A DNA stretch of 25,994 nucleotides, from assembly GCA_964432875.1 (NCBI GenBank), contig CAYSPJ010000075.1, positions 1 through 25,994 on the forward strand. Direction: 5' to 3'. Positions 1 through 7,574 of the stretch are shown here, piece after piece (positions within the stretch are counted from its first letter, which is position 1; each line of letters starts with the position of its first letter). A model generated the notes under the pieces. That model did not search any database, was not told the DNA's origin, and saw only the letters and a list, made by a program, of their open reading frames with translations. Both the position numbers and the translations under genes were made by a program. This DNA comes from JACJYE01 sp964432875 (GTDB lineage: Bacteria; Bacteroidota; Bacteroidia; Chitinophagales; Saprospiraceae).

Positions 1-98
1 CATCAGCCCTTTCTTCACCACATGATGTTTTGGGCTTGCAGGCTGGCATGCGGCAATCCCTGCGCGATTACAAAGAATTATATCCTGCTACCTTATGA
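1..98 (+). CDS. Possible C-terminal end of a gene cut by the window edge
   Basis: Reading frame 3 is open from the left edge to a TGA at 96-98 and encodes about 31 residues ending in RDYKELYPATL. The composition (charged residues mixed with aliphatic ones) looks like a real protein C-terminus. Frame 1 is also open, to position 180, but its translation is rich in His, Trp and Cys and looks non-coding. The family cannot be named from so short a piece. The existence of the gene is an inference from composition only. Confidence 0.35.
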   Translation, partial: SALSSPHDVLGLQAGMRQSLRDYKELYPATL

Positions 99-413
99 CC
101 CTGCTGCGCATCCCCGAGCAAGCTTGGGTCACGTTGCCCACTTCAGGTGGGGACTAGAAATGGTGGGAACGGAATTTTGATTATGCAACAGCCTAGGTGA
201 CATCTGCCGCTCATCAGCAAAACAGCGCGGGCGGGAGGTGTAATCTCAAGCGCGGAGGGGGGACTGGCTGCGCTGACCCCGCGTTTTCAGATTACACCAT
301 CCACACACTTGGATGTGCCCGGGGGTGTGGAGATGTCACCTGAAAACGCTAGCGCTGGGCCCGCCTTTTCAGATTACACCATCCACTTGCTGGCGAGCCA
401 TTGGGGCGACTGC
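99..413. other. Intergenic region, repeat-bearing, no gene seen
   Basis: This stretch lies between the possible end of a + strand gene and the stop of the minus-strand DUF5723-type gene. I see no convincing coding sequence; the short frame starting at 309 runs into the neighbour's antisense strand. The region holds the motif cluster annotated at 191-386. No clear hairpin plus T-tract terminator was found for either flanking gene. Confidence 0.6.
191..386. repeat. Cluster of five related ~20-bp motifs in both orientations
   Basis: Two direct copies of TTTTCAGATTACACCATCCA lie at 284-303 and 366-385. A third, inverted copy spans 325-346; read on the minus strand it starts TTTTCAGGTGACATCT and then CCACAC. 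Shorter relatives are AGGTGACATCT at 195-205 (+) and AGATTACACC read on the minus strand at 237-246. AGGTGACATCT at 195-205 and AGATGTCACCT at 331-341 form a perfect 11-bp inverted pair. GCGTTTTCAG (281-290) and CTGAAAACGC (340-349), with CCACAC/GTGTGG inside, form a second one. The cluster could be a set of regulator sites or decayed copies of a dispersed intergenic repeat. The similarity is seen directly; the role is unknown. Confidence 0.7.
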
Positions 414-1895
414 CTAAAACTCATAACACTTCACCCGCCCCTTATTGCCATTCCCTACGCGGGTGCGCTTATTCCCACCTCCTTGCCAGCCTCGGCTGGG
501 CGGTTCAGCCTTGGAAAAGGGATTGACCTTCAGCGCCAGATAGAAGTCGCTGCCTCTTAAATCCGATTTGCGGAAGATGCTGCCCAGGTGGTCGGTCCCG
601 ATGGTCAGGAAAGCCAGGCGCACCGCTAACCCGACGCGCAGGCTCTGCCAGTCGTAGAGGCTGACCGGCAGGGCGGCTTCCAGCCAGCGGCTCTCCAGGC
701 GGGGGCTGATAGCTAATAAGCTGCCGCGTCTCAGCCCCGGGTTTAGCGGCAAGCCTTGGATCAGGGCAGCGCCGATGAAAACAGGCCCGCCCAGGGCGTG
801 ATCCACTTGGAGGCTCAGGGCTGCGGGCAGCCAAAAACCGAAAGATTGGCCCACCAGCGAAGCGGTGGAATCCCCAAGAGCTTGGCTGCTAAAGAAATCG
901 AGGTAATCTTCGCTTTGCTCCAAACTCTTGAACGAGCGGTATGCGTCCGTACCGATTATCGTCTGGCTGCTGGTGCGCACCTGGTATTTTTTGGCGTTGC
1001 GGTTAAAATTGATACGTCCCAAGTCTATCAGGGCAACCCCCAACTTCCAAAGGTAAGGCGCATCCGCATCGCCATCAATGGTGAGGGTTAGGCCGAGGTC
1101 CAGCCCGATGCCGCCGCCATTGCGTTCGGGTAGGAAACTTTCGGCATTGAGGTTAGAAGAAGTTAAGCCGTAGCGGAAGTCGACAGGAGAGCCACTCAGA
1201 GAGTCATTGGGCAATTTCTGCAGCCGGAAAGCGCTTGCGTTTTGCCAGTAGGAGCCTTCGTAGGCTTGCAACGCTTTCACCGTTGCGCCAATCGCGATTT
1301 GCCCTGAGCCTGTTTCGGCGAGGTAGGCGTAGTTAAAGCCCACTTCGCTCCAGGCGCCGATGGCCGAAGAAAACGGCGCTACTTCAAATTCAGAAAAAAA
1401 AGGCCGCGGATAGTAGTTGTAATAACTGAACTGGTTGTCCACCCCTCGGGCGGTACCCATCACGCGCAAGCGCGTAATCAAGCCGATACGATGTTGTTCG
1501 CCAATGGAGAAGTAAAAAGAAGGGCCCAGCAAGCTGCCAAGCGCCAGGGTGCTGCGGCTGCGTTGGTCACGGTTAAAATCGATGACGATGGTATTAGCCT
1601 GTGGCTGCTCGCCCCTGGGCAAGTCGGGTGCGGCAATGAAGTCCAGGTTATCGCGTTGCTGCCATAGGCTGAGCAGGCTGGATTCCTGCATGTAGGCGTA
1701 GTTATTCCAAAAATGGGCCGCACCTTCGGCCAGGTTGATATCCCAACGAAGCGGCGTAGTGGCGTGATAAGCCGGATTGAGCAGCGTGCTGTTGATGCCA
1801 CCGTAGCCAGACAGGCGGATGCCGAGTTGTTCTTGAGCTGAAATAGTGGAAAACAGCCCCAATAATAGGGCCAGGGCAATGGTTCTTGGAATCAT
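414..1895 (-). CDS. DUF5723-type outer-membrane/secreted protein
   Basis: A 493-residue protein whose start I place at the internal ATG at 1895, because MIPRTIALALLLGLFSTISAQ is then a clean signal peptide. The frame can be extended upstream to 1940, but that places non-signal residues in front. The early segment LLNPAYHATTPLRWDINL, followed by NNYAYM, resembles the N-terminus of DUF5723 proteins, a Bacteroidota family of unknown function. Alternating hydrophobic strands with aromatic residues fit a beta-barrel or outer-membrane-associated fold. A weak promoter-like TAATATTG lies at 1961-1968 on the minus strand. It is transcribed alone or with the upstream dgkA-like gene, 129 nt away. The family call is from memory of motifs; the function is unknown. 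Confidence 0.75.
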   Translation of the reverse strand: MIPRTIALALLLGLFSTISAQEQLGIRLSGYGGINSTLLNPAYHATTPLRWDINLAEGAAHFWNNYAYMQESSLLSLWQQRDNLDFIAAPDLPRGEQPQANTIVIDFNRDQRSRSTLALGSLLGPSFYFSIGEQHRIGLITRLRVMGTARGVDNQFSYYNYYPRPFFSEFEVAPFSSAIGAWSEVGFNYAYLAETGSGQIAIGATVKALQAYEGSYWQNASAFRLQKLPNDSLSGSPVDFRYGLTSSNLNAESFLPERNGGGIGLDLGLTLTIDGDADAPYLWKLGVALIDLGRINFNRNAKKYQVRTSSQTIIGTDAYRSFKSLEQSEDYLDFFSSQALGDSTASLVGQSFGFWLPAALSLQVDHALGGPVFIGAALIQGLPLNPGLRRGSLLAISPRLESRWLEAALPVSLYDWQSLRVGLAVRLAFLTIGTDHLGSIFRKSDLRGSDFYLALKVNPFSKAEPPSRGWQGGGNKRTRVGNGNKGRVKCYEF

Positions 1896-2024
1896 GATAA
1901 GTAGTTTGAAGTTGCTTATGGATAAGGCCTTAGCGTACATCTCCGCTTTATTTCAATGCACAATATTAGTAAAATTTGCCTCTAAAAAAGAGCGTTTTGC
2001 CTAAAGATTAGGGGCGCGCATGAA

Positions 2025-2390
2025 TTAATGATAGAGCCACTGCCAGATTTTAGGCACAAAAATCAATAAGCCAGCTGTAGCGGCCCCCAGGGCTGCCAAC
2101 AGCACAGCCGCTGCTGCCAGGTCTTTAGCCTTGCGAGCAAGGGGGTGATAGCCCGGGCTGGCCAGGTCGGCGAGCTGCTCCAGCGCGGTATTGAAAGCCT
2201 CGGCGGCAAAAACCGTGCTGATACAGAGGGCCACTAAGCACCATTCCAGGGCGGTGAGCCCAAAGCTAAGCCCCAGCGCAATGGCAGCGAATGCCGCCAG
2301 CAAGTGGATCCAGGCATTGGGCGTGCTGCGCATCAGGGTAAGCAGGCCAGTAAAAGCATATTTGAAACTGAGCAAGCGGCGCCGGAGCAT
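2025..2390 (-). CDS. dgkA: Diacylglycerol kinase / undecaprenol kinase (DgkA family)
   Basis: A 121-residue inner-membrane protein, the usual length for the family. It has an N-terminal amphipathic helix with N25/H29, transmembrane segments around 30-50, 52-66 and 95-113, and the signature AEAFNTALEQLAD (E64, N67, E71). This is followed by RKAKDLAAAAVLLAA (K89, D90). These are the ATP/lipid-binding residues of DgkA-type kinases, which use ATP to phosphorylate diacylglycerol or undecaprenol at the inner membrane. The Gram-positive-type enzyme prefers undecaprenol; the sequence alone does not decide the substrate. It is separated from the upstream susD gene by a hairpin terminator, so it should have its own promoter, although no clear one was found. 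Confidence 0.88.
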   Translation of the reverse strand: MLRRRLLSFKYAFTGLLTLMRSTPNAWIHLLAAFAAIALGLSFGLTALEWCLVALCISTVFAAEAFNTALEQLADLASPGYHPLARKAKDLAAAAVLLAALGAATAGLLIFVPKIWQWLYH

Positions 2391-2433
2391 AAGCAGTGCG
2401 TTTTGATGAATAAACTCGATAGGCTTAAAACAG

Positions 2434-2465
2434 AGCGAGCCAGCCCGTAGTTGGGCTGGCTCGCT
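2434..2465 (-). terminator. Rho-independent-type terminator after susD
   Basis: A perfect 13-bp stem (AGCGAGCCAGCCC at 2434-2446 with its complement at 2453-2465) encloses a 6-nt loop. Read on the minus strand it lies 77 nt after the susD stop and is followed by CTGTTTTAAG, a short T-rich tail. It likely ends the susC-susD transcript before the dgkA-like gene. Confidence 0.8.
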
Positions 2466-2541
2466 TTCATTTGCTCGAGTGGTTGAAAATAAACTCAGTA
2501 CTCAAGCATTTTCGATAGGCTGTTGGTTGACCCGCACAACA

Positions 2542-4011
2542 TTACGGGTTTGGCTCCATCAGCTTATTGGTAGCCAATTCGCCTTGCGGGATCGGCCAGA
2601 TGTATTCCGATTGGCCAGGCTGAACGGCGTTCACGTTCGCTTTGCCCGGAATGGGCTGGAGCAAGCGCAGCAGGTCTGGCGAGCGGAAGCCTTCACCTAG
2701 CAGCTCGATGCGGCGTTCCAGCAAAATGGCATCAATCAGCGCATTGGCATCAGCAAAGCTGCCGATGGTGTACTGTGTGCCAGCATCAGAACGGCCGCGT
2801 ACGGCGTTGAGCAGATCAACCGCCCTTTGCGTCACGCCAGAAGCGCGAGCAGAAGCTTCTGCCAGGTTGAGCAGTACTTCAGCATAGCGGATGACCGGGA
2901 CGTAGTCCAGGTGTTGCGGGCCGCGCGGGAACTTGTTCAGATAAGGCCGGCCATTTTCAGGGTTGTCGAAAATGAAGCTGCGGCGGTCGTCATCAGCCGT
3001 CCAGGAAGTATTGCCAATGATGCCAGCGGGGTTGAGCGAGTAGTCGCCAATACCGCGCGGGCCGGGGTTGTAGTAGCTGCCCAAACCGTTTTGAGTACCC
3101 GGGAGGTTGTTTTCAGTAAACGGCATGGAGAAGATGCTCTCCTTGGTGGTGTAAGGCGGTGCAAATACATCGGAAACGCTAGCTACAAGCTGATGCTGTA
3201 TCCCGCTGGAAGCGGTGAAAGGCGCACTGCTGGAGACGATCTTGTTGGCTTCAGCCACCACGTCGCCATAACGGCCCATCGACAGCAATACGCGGGTCTT
3301 GAGCGCAATAGCGGCGTTTTTATGCGCCCTGGTGACGTTGAGGTAGTCGGTAGCATAAGCATCAGGCAGGTTTTGCTCGGCGAAGTTCAGGTCGGCCAGG
3401 ATTTGGTCATAGACCTGCGCGACGGTGCTGCGGGCCAGGTCGTTGTTGCCGGCTGCCAGCTCTGCCTGGATCCTCAGGGGCAAACCCAGGCTGCCGCCGT
3501 TACCGTCGGCGTAGGGGCGGGCGTACAACGTCAGGAGGCTGTAATAAGACAGGGCGCGCAGAAAGCGGGCCTCTCCTGTATAGTTGGCTGCCAGCGCCGG
3601 GTCAACTTTGGCCTTGTTGGCATCCAAGCCAGCCAGGAAGACGTTGAAGCTGTTGATGGCGCGGTAAGCGTTGTTCCACAGGTTTTCAACTTCGTTGGTA
3701 CTAGCCAGCACGGTGTGGTTCCAGGTTTGCAGCCCGGTCACGCCGTTGGTGGTCTCGTTGAGGAACTCATCGCCGCGGATGTCTTGATAAACGACGTAGC
3801 GGCCGCCATAAAACTGGCCACTTTTCAAGAAAGCATAAAGGCCATTTACTTGCTGTTCGATGCGCGCGGGCGAATCAAAAACCGAGGCATCGGAGAATAC
3901 CGTCTCTGGGACCGGGTCAAGCAGGTCTTTATTGCAGGCGGTGAGGAACAATCCGACGGCTAGCGCGATGAGCACTACAGGCCGGTTTATAGAACGAATG
4001 AAATTTTTCAT
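2542..4011 (-). CDS. susD: SusD/RagB family nutrient-binding outer-membrane lipoprotein
   Basis: A 489-residue surface lipoprotein. The N-terminal signal ends in the lipobox LTAC with Cys26. It has typical SusD/RagB features: an N-terminal DLLDPVPETVFSD segment, helical TPR-like regions, GEARFLRALSYYSLL, and the C-terminal block RYAEVLLNLAEASARA. It ends with LLGEGFRSPDLLRLL and YIWPIPQGELATN. SusD proteins sit on the SusC channel and capture the substrate. It starts 22 nt after the susC stop in a two-gene operon. The symbol is given by family; the substrate is unknown, as no polysaccharide-degrading enzyme is adjacent. Confidence 0.95.
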   Translation of the reverse strand: MKNFIRSINRPVVLIALAVGLFLTACNKDLLDPVPETVFSDASVFDSPARIEQQVNGLYAFLKSGQFYGGRYVVYQDIRGDEFLNETTNGVTGLQTWNHTVLASTNEVENLWNNAYRAINSFNVFLAGLDANKAKVDPALAANYTGEARFLRALSYYSLLTLYARPYADGNGGSLGLPLRIQAELAAGNNDLARSTVAQVYDQILADLNFAEQNLPDAYATDYLNVTRAHKNAAIALKTRVLLSMGRYGDVVAEANKIVSSSAPFTASSGIQHQLVASVSDVFAPPYTTKESIFSMPFTENNLPGTQNGLGSYYNPGPRGIGDYSLNPAGIIGNTSWTADDDRRSFIFDNPENGRPYLNKFPRGPQHLDYVPVIRYAEVLLNLAEASARASGVTQRAVDLLNAVRGRSDAGTQYTIGSFADANALIDAILLERRIELLGEGFRSPDLLRLLQPIPGKANVNAVQPGQSEYIWPIPQGELATNKLMEPNP

Positions 4012-4033
4012 ACTGCATCAGGATTTAAAAAGA

Positions 4034-7000
4034 TTATAAACCAATATTCAGGCCAAAGATAAAGGTGCGCGGCATGGGCACGGTGTTGCGGTCCACGCCA
4101 GGCGTCAGGTTGCTGTTACCATTGGTTGAAACTTCCGGGTCGGTGCCGCTATAGCCGGTGAACAGGAAGGCGTTGTTGACCGTGGCATAAATGCGCAGGT
4201 TCGTCATGCCGATGTTCCGGATCAAGCTAGAGGGCAGGCGATAGCCAAGCGTGATATTGCGCACGCGCAGGAAGTCGGCCTTTTCGACGTTTTCAGAAAT
4301 CGGGAAAGCAGAGCCGTTGGAGACGTTGTCGTTGAAGACTACACGCGGGATGTTGGTCACATCGCCTTCGTTTTGCCAGCGGTTCAGCAGGTCAGTATGG
4401 TTGTTCCAGAAGCGCTGATCACGCAAGCCTGCTTTGGAACCATTATAGACGTAGTTGCCGCCAGAGTACTGCAGTTGGAAGTTCAAGTCCAGGCCACCAT
4501 AAGTGAAGGTGTTGTCCCAGGCACCGAACCAGGTCGGCAGAGCCGGGCCAAACACTTTGCCATCGCGGGCGACGGTAACGGCATCAGCAGGCCGGCCGTC
4601 CAGATAAGTCCAACGGGATTGGCCAGCAGGCGGTACGTGGTTGTATTGAACTTGTTCGCCTGCACGGTTGACAAAAATGCGCTGGCCAGTAGCCGGGTTG
4701 ACGCCAGCCGTTTCTACTACGTAGAAGCTACCCACCGATTCGCCTACGCGGATGATGTTGACGGTCTCCAGGCCAGCCGTGGCGCCGAAAATATCGGCAT
4801 CACCTTCTGCCAGCGATAGCACTTCGTTGCGCATGATCGCGATGTTGAAGTTGGAGTTCCAGTTGAACTTGGCTTTGCGGACGACATTCCCGTTTAGCCC
4901 AAATTCAAAGCCGGTATTTTGCATTGATCCCACGTTGGTTGCAATCGAGTTGCCCGGGATACCCTTGGAGGGCGCTTGAGGGGCATTCAGGATCAAGCCA
5001 TCGATCAGGTTCTGGAAGTAAGTAACTTCCCCTTGGACACGGTCGTTCAGGATGCCGAAATTGAAACCTACGTCCGTCTTTTTGCTGGTCTCCCAGGATA
5101 ATTCCGGGTTGCCCGCCTGGTTGAATTGCAGGGTTGCATTCGTGCCATACAGAGCGGAAGAATAAGTGGACAGTGCAGCAAAGTCGCCAATGCCTTGGTT
5201 GTTGCCTACTTCGCCATAGCTACCGCGGATTTTAAAGTAGTTGAAGACGTTGCCCAGGGAATTCTGCCAGAAAGCTTCCTCGGAGATGGCATAGCCAGCC
5301 GAACCACCCCAGAAGACGCCTTTTTTGTTGCCGGGGGCAAAGGCCGAGTATTCGTCCTGGCGCAGGTTGAAGGCCAAGAAATATTTTTTCTTGAAGTCAT
5401 AGTTCAAGCGGCCGAAGTAAGACAGCAGGTAGTTCTCGCCCTGGAAGTTGTTGGCCGGGTTGATGATCGTAAAGTTGCCCTGGTAAGTAGTGAAGAAGGG
5501 GTCGGCAATTTGTGTGCGCGTAGCACCCCAGCCTTCAACTTGAGTGTATTGCTGCTCATTGCCCACCAGCGCAGAAATATTATGTGCTCCGGCGAGGTTG
5601 AGGTCATAGTTCAAGATGTTCTGCCAGTTCCAGCGGCGGTTGCTGATGACGGAGTTGTTGGCTAAACCGGCATTGCCGAAACCATCGCCATGGATGGGCG
5701 TCTGGAAGTTGAGGTTTTCAACATTCACGTTATCGATGCCATACAGCGACTTGAAGTACAGGCCCTTGACGATATCTACCTGAGCGTAAACGCTGGCCTG
5801 GATTTGGCTGGATTCCGAGGTGAAGCTGTTTAGGTCCACAATCGGTGCCGGGTTGTAAAAGCCTACTTCCGTCAGGTTGCTTCCCCGGCCAATACGGTTG
5901 TTGGAGGCGATATTGTACGAACCATCCTCATTATAAGGAGAAACGATGGGTGCCGTGATCAAGGGGATACGGCCAAGGCCTGCAGTGTTGAAGGCCTGGC
6001 CAGGAAGCGAACCGGTGTTCGGTGCCGAGTTGAAGTTAGAGGAATACCCCAAGGAAGTACCAATGGCGAGGTGGCTGCCCACGCGGTGGTCCAAATTCAA
6101 GCGGCCCGAGCGGCGCTCAAACTCGTTTTTGATAATCATCCCTTCCTGGTTGGTGTAACCGAAAGATACGAAATAGTTGGTGCTCTCCGAACCGCCGGAG
6201 AAGCTCAGGCCATGGTTGTGCGAGAAGCCGGTTTGGTAAACGAAATCGTACCAATCGGTGTCGATGTTTTGTCCGTTTCTCTGCTGCAGGAAGACCTGGT
6301 CTGGCAAGTTGGCATTGCGCGCCGCTTCATTTTTGATTGTGACGTACTGCTCTGCATTGAGCAGCTCGGGCAGGCGAACCGGCTGCGTCCAGCCGCCCCA
6401 AGCATCGTAGTTGACCTTGGTCTTTCCCGTTTTGCCCCGCTTGGTCGTGATGAGCACTACACCCGCGCTGGCACGCGAGCCATAGATAGCAGCAGCGGAA
6501 GCATCCTTGAGGATTTCGATGCTCTCGATGTCAGCAGGGTTGAGGTTGGAGAGGGCGTTGTTGCCCGCCGAGACCGTCCCCTGCGGGTTGATGTCGCCGG
6601 TATACGTCGGCACACCATCGATCACTACCAGCGGGAAAGAGCTCAGGTTGATGGAGTTGATACCGCGCACCCGAAAAACCGGCGCGTTGTTGAGTACCCC
6701 GTTGGGCAGGTTGATGTTGACCCCCACGGCCCGCCCTTGCAGGGCCTGGTCGAAGCTCTGTACCGGGAGCGCAGCAAGGTCCTCACCCCTAATGGAGGAG
6801 ACGTTGCCGGTGATATCCCGTTTTTGCATGGTACCATAACCGACCACCACGACCTCCTGGATGCTGATACCCGTCTGGAGGACGATAGTGTAGGCGCTCT
6901 CGCTGGTCAAGGCCAATTCTTGAGTGGTGTAGCCCGTATAGCTGACTACAATAGCCTCTACGCCAGCCGGCACATTGAGGAAAAAGGCACCGTTGATATC

Positions 7001-7156
7001 GGTCACTGTGCCGATATTCGTACCTTTTGCCAGGACGCTGGCACCGATGAGGGCCTCTCCGCTGTCATCTGACACGGTACCGGAGATGCCGCGTTGTGCC
7101 ACAGCCGTAATGGCGCCTAGCGCCATCAGCGACAAAGTGAACAATAGTTTTTTCAT
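4034..7156 (-). CDS. susC: SusC/RagA family TonB-dependent outer-membrane transporter
   Basis: A 1040-residue protein; I use the ATG at 7156 because MKKLLFTLSLMALGAITAVAQ is a standard signal peptide, while the frame's first ATG at 7168 adds only MESS. The order is: signal (1-20), carboxypeptidase-regulatory-like domain (about 23-96), the VVVVGYG segment (102-108) typical of SusC, plug domain (about 114-230, with FRVRGINS and VVIDGVP), then a long 22-strand-type beta-barrel ending RTFIFGLNIGL. There is no N-terminal STN domain, so signalling to an anti-sigma factor is not expected. It imports large substrates across the outer membrane with SusD, powered by TonB. It is the first gene of the susC-susD operon and has an unusually long leader. 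Confidence 0.96.
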   Translation of the reverse strand: MKKLLFTLSLMALGAITAVAQRGISGTVSDDSGEALIGASVLAKGTNIGTVTDINGAFFLNVPAGVEAIVVSYTGYTTQELALTSESAYTIVLQTGISIQEVVVVGYGTMQKRDITGNVSSIRGEDLAALPVQSFDQALQGRAVGVNINLPNGVLNNAPVFRVRGINSINLSSFPLVVIDGVPTYTGDINPQGTVSAGNNALSNLNPADIESIEILKDASAAAIYGSRASAGVVLITTKRGKTGKTKVNYDAWGGWTQPVRLPELLNAEQYVTIKNEAARNANLPDQVFLQQRNGQNIDTDWYDFVYQTGFSHNHGLSFSGGSESTNYFVSFGYTNQEGMIIKNEFERRSGRLNLDHRVGSHLAIGTSLGYSSNFNSAPNTGSLPGQAFNTAGLGRIPLITAPIVSPYNEDGSYNIASNNRIGRGSNLTEVGFYNPAPIVDLNSFTSESSQIQASVYAQVDIVKGLYFKSLYGIDNVNVENLNFQTPIHGDGFGNAGLANNSVISNRRWNWQNILNYDLNLAGAHNISALVGNEQQYTQVEGWGATRTQIADPFFTTYQGNFTIINPANNFQGENYLLSYFGRLNYDFKKKYFLAFNLRQDEYSAFAPGNKKGVFWGGSAGYAISEEAFWQNSLGNVFNYFKIRGSYGEVGNNQGIGDFAALSTYSSALYGTNATLQFNQAGNPELSWETSKKTDVGFNFGILNDRVQGEVTYFQNLIDGLILNAPQAPSKGIPGNSIATNVGSMQNTGFEFGLNGNVVRKAKFNWNSNFNIAIMRNEVLSLAEGDADIFGATAGLETVNIIRVGESVGSFYVVETAGVNPATGQRIFVNRAGEQVQYNHVPPAGQSRWTYLDGRPADAVTVARDGKVFGPALPTWFGAWDNTFTYGGLDLNFQLQYSGGNYVYNGSKAGLRDQRFWNNHTDLLNRWQNEGDVTNIPRVVFNDNVSNGSAFPISENVEKADFLRVRNITLGYRLPSSLIRNIGMTNLRIYATVNNAFLFTGYSGTDPEVSTNGNSNLTPGVDRNTVPMPRTFIFGLNIGL

Positions 7157-7574
7157 GCTTGATTCCAAGTTTGGTTAAGAAATGATTGTTGCATAAGAAC
7201 GTTGATTTATCCGAAAACGCTGCTGGTTTTAACAGCAGTATCTTTGATTATGAACCTAAAAATTAGTACACCATCTATTGGTGCTTACCGTCAATAATTT
7301 AGGCCAAGAACATCGAAAGTAAGCTTGGAAACCGTCCGCTTCCACCCTGATCACCAACATGAGGCCACTACATACCCGCAGGCTAAACTATTCATCATAG
7401 CCTGGGGTAGAAGACATACACAGGGGCTTCTGATTAGCCTTCTAACGTCGCTAAAAAGTTCAATTTGGGTGTGTTGAGCGCCTAGTATACCTGGTTTGTG
7501 ATAATGCTGCGAAGATAGTGAATGTTAACTCAATGTTAAGTATATTTATCTTGTTTTTTTTCGGTTTAGTTCGG
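7157..7574. other. Long untranslated region upstream of susC
   Basis: 418 nt without a protein gene, between the susC start and the stop of the upstream minus-strand gene. It holds the promoter-like direct repeat at 7510-7539 and, if that is used, a leader of about 345 nt. An inverted repeat CTGCTG-N7-CAGCAG lies at 7220-7238. No riboswitch fold could be recognised by eye. No strong terminator was found for the upstream gene; only a T-rich run at 7552-7561 on the + strand, which has the wrong polarity. Confidence 0.6.
7510..7539 (-). promoter_or_regulatory. Candidate susC promoter with TTAACA-N5-TTAACA direct repeat
   Basis: Read on the minus strand, TTAACATT occurs twice with an exact 11-bp period (7539-7532 and 7528-7521), followed 3 nt later by TATCTTCG (7517-7510). 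The latter is one base off the Bacteroidota -7 consensus TAnnTTTG. The repeat takes the place of the -33 element, as direct repeats for OmpR/PhoB-type response regulators often do, and it matches the spacing of the Bacillus PhoP box (TTAACA-N5-TTAACA). The regulator in this organism is unknown; use as a promoter is an inference. Confidence 0.4.

Noticed and set aside
2827..3963. 378-residue reading frame on the + strand
   Set aside because: It lies wholly antisense to susD, whose lipobox and family motifs are clear; the translation has no recognisable domain and arises from the GC-rich third codon positions.
6071..7072. 333-residue reading frame on the + strand
   Set aside because: Antisense to the conserved plug and N-terminal region of susC; no domain features and no promoter.
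7239..7246. Exact TATCTTTG on the + strand inside the susC leader
   Set aside because: No -33 element at a suitable distance and no + strand gene or terminator downstream; an antisense RNA cannot be excluded but has no further support.
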